A stretch of 64,000 bases of DNA from JAPOKJ01 sp031421635 (GTDB lineage Bacteria > Pseudomonadota > Gammaproteobacteria > Burkholderiales > Burkholderiaceae_E): contig JANOPA010000056.1 in the NCBI GenBank assembly GCA_031421635.1, forward strand, positions 33,109 to 97,108. The letters are read 5' to 3'. Of the stretch, positions 61,793 through 64,000 are shown piece by piece. The notes beneath the pieces are model-generated. The model searched no databases. It was not told the DNA's origin and saw nothing but the letters and a program-made list of their open reading frames with translations. The number at the start of each line of letters is the position of its first letter. Within the stretch, counting starts at the first letter, position 1. Position numbers and translations under genes: made by a program.

Positions 61793-63316
61793 TTGGTTTT
61801 TTCGTCGCACGCGTTCCTAGTATTCCTCTTGCTGGTCCTGCTCGGTTACGCCGTAGTGGCTCGCATCGGTGCAAGCAGCGCGCCCAAGCATTTCCTCACC
61901 TTCGCGTCGCTGGTGTTTTACGGGTTTTGGATCCCGGCCTACCTAGTGCTATTAGGTGGTTCGGTGATGGTCAACTACGGCCTGGCCGGGTTGATTCGAA
62001 AGAACCTGGGCCATGCGCGCGCCCATCAGTGGCTCGTCTTGGGGGTGGTGCTAAATTTAGGACTGATTGGCTACTACAAGTATTTGGACTTTTTGATCAC
62101 CAGCCTCAATTGGGGTCTTGGCGCTCAGTTGCCATTGCAGCACATCCTACTGCCCATCGGTATTTCCTTCATTACTTTTCAGAAGATCAGCTTTTTAGTC
62201 GATACCTATCGCGGCAAAGTAGGCGAAGTTCCCTTTCCGGACTTTCTGTTCTTCATCTCGTTTTTCCCGCAGCTTATCGCTGGACCCATCGTCACTCAGT
62301 CGGACTTTTTGTATCAGGTTAAGCAGAAAAAAAACGCTTGGTCACTGAACCCATATGGCCTCGCAGTTGGCTTTGCAATTTTTTCAGCCGGACTCTTCAA
62401 GAAGACGATTCTTGCGGATCAAATCAGCCCGTATGCCGACCATTTGTTCAACATGGCAGCGTCGGGCGGTGCCATCGGTTTTATGGATGCATGGGTCGGC
62501 GCCATGTCATATAGCTTTCAGATCTATTTTGATTTCTCGGGCTATTCGGATATGGCCGTAGGCCTCGCCTTCCTGTTTGGTTTTAGGCTCCCAATCAATT
62601 TTTTCTCCCCCTACAAAGCCGCCAGCATTCGCGAGTTTTGGCGGCGCTGGCATATTAGCCTGTCCAACTTTTTGCGGGACTATCTTTACATCAGTTTAGG
62701 GGGCAACCGTCATGGCTTCACAAGAACCATGTGCGCCTTGCTGGCTACGATGCTCTTGGGAGGGCTGTGGCATGGTGCCAACATAACCTTCTTGGTGTGG
62801 GGCGCTTTACACGGGTTGTTTTTAGTGATCAACCACGGGTATGTTCGTTCAGGGTTGCAATGGGCGCGCTTTTTCGGAGGAAGCAATCGTGTCGCTCAGG
62901 CGTTCAGACATTTGCTCGCCGTGCTATCGGTCTATCTCTTGGTCACCATCGCCTGGGTGTTTTTCCGGGCAGTCGATTTGTCGACAGCGTTACGAGTGTT
63001 GAAGGCGATGTTCTTAATGACCGATCATCCTTCGTTCACACCTACGACCTATGGAGTGGTCACCTTTATCTGGTTGTACTTTATCTTGGTTTGGTGCTTG
63101 CCGAATACCGTGCAGTTGTTTCAACGTTTCGCGGCCTATCTCCATGCGGAAGAATATCTCAGCGGACGTACTCTAGCGGTTAAGTCGCTTGCCGAGAAGC
63201 ATCCTTGGTGGTCGTATCGGATGAACTCCTTTTGGGCCATCCTCGCCGCCATTAGTTTCTCGGTCGCATGGTTTGCGCTCTCCAATCTGAGCCCTTTCAT
63301 TTACTTTCAGTTTTGA
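61793..63316 (+). CDS. MBOAT-family O-acyltransferase (AlgI-like)
   Basis: 507 residues from TTG 61793; the expected AlgI opening (VFSSHAFLVF) leaves no other start. About eleven hydrophobic helices. The catalytic His is H327 in GGLWHGANITF, with a second conserved His in GALHG at H340. FWRRWHISLSNFLRDYLYI is the AlgI signature. The enzyme passes acyl groups across the membrane, usually acetylating a polysaccharide. The TGATG overlap with the next gene couples it to an SGNH-like partner. Confidence 0.9.
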   Translation: MVFSSHAFLVFLLLVLLGYAVVARIGASSAPKHFLTFASLVFYGFWIPAYLVLLGGSVMVNYGLAGLIRKNLGHARAHQWLVLGVVLNLGLIGYYKYLDFLITSLNWGLGAQLPLQHILLPIGISFITFQKISFLVDTYRGKVGEVPFPDFLFFISFFPQLIAGPIVTQSDFLYQVKQKKNAWSLNPYGLAVGFAIFSAGLFKKTILADQISPYADHLFNMAASGGAIGFMDAWVGAMSYSFQIYFDFSGYSDMAVGLAFLFGFRLPINFFSPYKAASIREFWRRWHISLSNFLRDYLYISLGGNRHGFTRTMCALLATMLLGGLWHGANITFLVWGALHGLFLVINHGYVRSGLQWARFFGGSNRVAQAFRHLLAVLSVYLLVTIAWVFFRAVDLSTALRVLKAMFLMTDHPSFTPTTYGVVTFIWLYFILVWCLPNTVQLFQRFAAYLHAEEYLSGRTLAVKSLAEKHPWWSYRMNSFWAILAAISFSVAWFALSNLSPFIYFQF

Positions 63317-64000
63317 TGAAGATGGATCGCACGGAACCCGGTTCAGAAGCACATCGTGACGGCGCACGAGGTCCTCTAATATCGGTCGAGCACAAACGTA
63401 GAAGCGTGCGGCACCTATGGGTTTTTGGCTTCACGGTTTCGGTTCTATTTTTAGTGGTGGCGAGCTTTAATCTTTATATATTCAAGGTCATTGCGGCGCC
63501 AGCGAACCAGCGCATGCTTCAAAACAATGTGGGCTGGGAGCGAAGCTATAAGCCCATTCTTTTCGATGAGTTGAAACCGAAGGTGGCGGTGTTTGGCGCG
63601 TCCTGGGCGCGCGATGCCTTTGACTATGAGGAGATGACCAAGTACCTCGGTCGCGAGTTTTTCAACTTCGCCGCTTCAGGAGCCCAGCCCTATGAGAACC
63701 TGCGCTTTCTTCAATCTGCTTTGGCGGCGGGCACCTTAGATACCGTCATTTTGAATCTGGATTCTTTCTCCGCTTATCAGCGTCGCCCTCCCACTCAATA
63801 TGGTTTCAATGAAGATATCTTGAGCGTGAAGCCCGACGGCAGTGTCAATCGCCTGAAGGCGTGGCACAGAATGTTTGCCATCACCCTGTCGGGCGCAGCC
63901 ATTGCTTCCAATATTTCTTCGTTGAAGCTCATGGCCGAAGCGCAAAAAGGTCGCACCAAAGAGGAACTGTTAAGGGCCTATGATCGTGCCGATTACAAAG
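63316..64000 (+). CDS. SGNH-hydrolase-like AlgX/AlgJ-type protein (3' end outside window)
   Basis: The start ATG at 63316 overlaps the MBOAT stop as TGATG. The frame is open to the end of the window (228 complete codons). One N-terminal transmembrane helix (about residues 35-58) exposes the rest to the periplasm. The nucleophile-like FGASWARDAF has Ser96, as in AlgX/AlgJ-type SGNH acetyltransferases. Likely accepts the acyl group from the MBOAT protein and passes it to the sugar; inferred from the pairing. Confidence 0.8.
   Translation, partial: MKMDRTEPGSEAHRDGARGPLISVEHKRRSVRHLWVFGFTVSVLFLVVASFNLYIFKVIAAPANQRMLQNNVGWERSYKPILFDELKPKVAVFGASWARDAFDYEEMTKYLGREFFNFAASGAQPYENLRFLQSALAAGTLDTVILNLDSFSAYQRRPPTQYGFNEDILSVKPDGSVNRLKAWHRMFAITLSGAAIASNISSLKLMAEAQKGRTKEELLRAYDRADYK

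Noticed and set aside
1..64000. Prophage, insertion sequence or integrative element
   Set aside because: No integrase, transposase, structural phage gene, tRNA-adjacent att site or matching terminal repeats were seen.

Overview
The window looks like a chromosomal segment of a free-living betaproteobacterium of the order Burkholderiales. Supporting signs are the neighbours hemE-priA, ubiK-yifB next to torF-glnK-amt, the run gshB-EIIA-HPr-ptsI-metX-metW, a Bug-type solute receptor, paired CaiB/BaiF CoA-transferases with an acyl-CoA dehydrogenase, and DUF599, DUF1840 and DUF3429 proteins. Base composition looks even. No rRNA, tRNA, CRISPR array, prophage or complete insertion sequence was seen, so this is mostly core chromosome with some accessory catabolic genes.

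Layout. 1-3.0 kb: 3' end of a flavin monooxygenase, a sparse 600-nt stretch, an orphan LytTR regulator and a DUF599 membrane protein. 3.1-8.9 kb: hemE, priA and rep; the hemE-priA gap carries a DnaA-box cluster. 9-12.1 kb: a small unknown protein, a 2Fe-2S ferredoxin, a PhzS-like flavin hydroxylase and an EamA transporter. 12.4-16.7 kb: a Bug receptor coupled to a chorismate-mutase-like fusion protein, a membrane-anchored Mrr-like protein, a thioesterase and an Ldh-family dehydrogenase. 16.8-24.2 kb: metH, lipoproteins, the tiny ribosomal protein bTHX, DUF1840, an acetyltransferase and a second EamA transporter. 24.3-27.9 kb: CoA-transferases and an acyl-CoA dehydrogenase.

28.1-33.4 kb: yifB and ubiK diverge from a nitrogen-control operon with an NtrC-like site and a sigma-54 promoter: a TorF-family outer-membrane protein, the PII protein GlnK, and an ammonium channel with an OmpA-like peptidoglycan-binding domain fused to its periplasmic N terminus. 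This operon is the most unusual system in the window. The sequence suggests a peptidoglycan-anchored ammonium uptake unit paired with a co-expressed outer-membrane protein.

33.5-42 kb: a tightly coupled chain gshB-EIIA-HPr-ptsI-metX-metW (glutathione, regulatory PTS, methionine), then DUF3429, a VOC protein and a thiamine-diphosphate enzyme. 42-54.8 kb: a YHS lipoprotein, the B12-dependent fused mutase icmF, a nitroreductase, an amidohydrolase, a COG0523 GTPase, a PEP-mutase-family lyase, a HCCA-isomerase-like protein, purU and a type II NADH dehydrogenase. 54.8-61 kb: a frameshifted membrane-protein gene, a MATE exporter, a membrane diguanylate cyclase with a duplicated Shine-Dalgarno unit, and an M20 peptidase. 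61-64 kb: a methyltransferase with an apparent Tat/lipoprotein signal, then an MBOAT acyltransferase coupled to an SGNH-like partner that runs off the window. Two B12-dependent enzymes (metH, icmF) occur here, but no cobalamin riboswitch was recognised.
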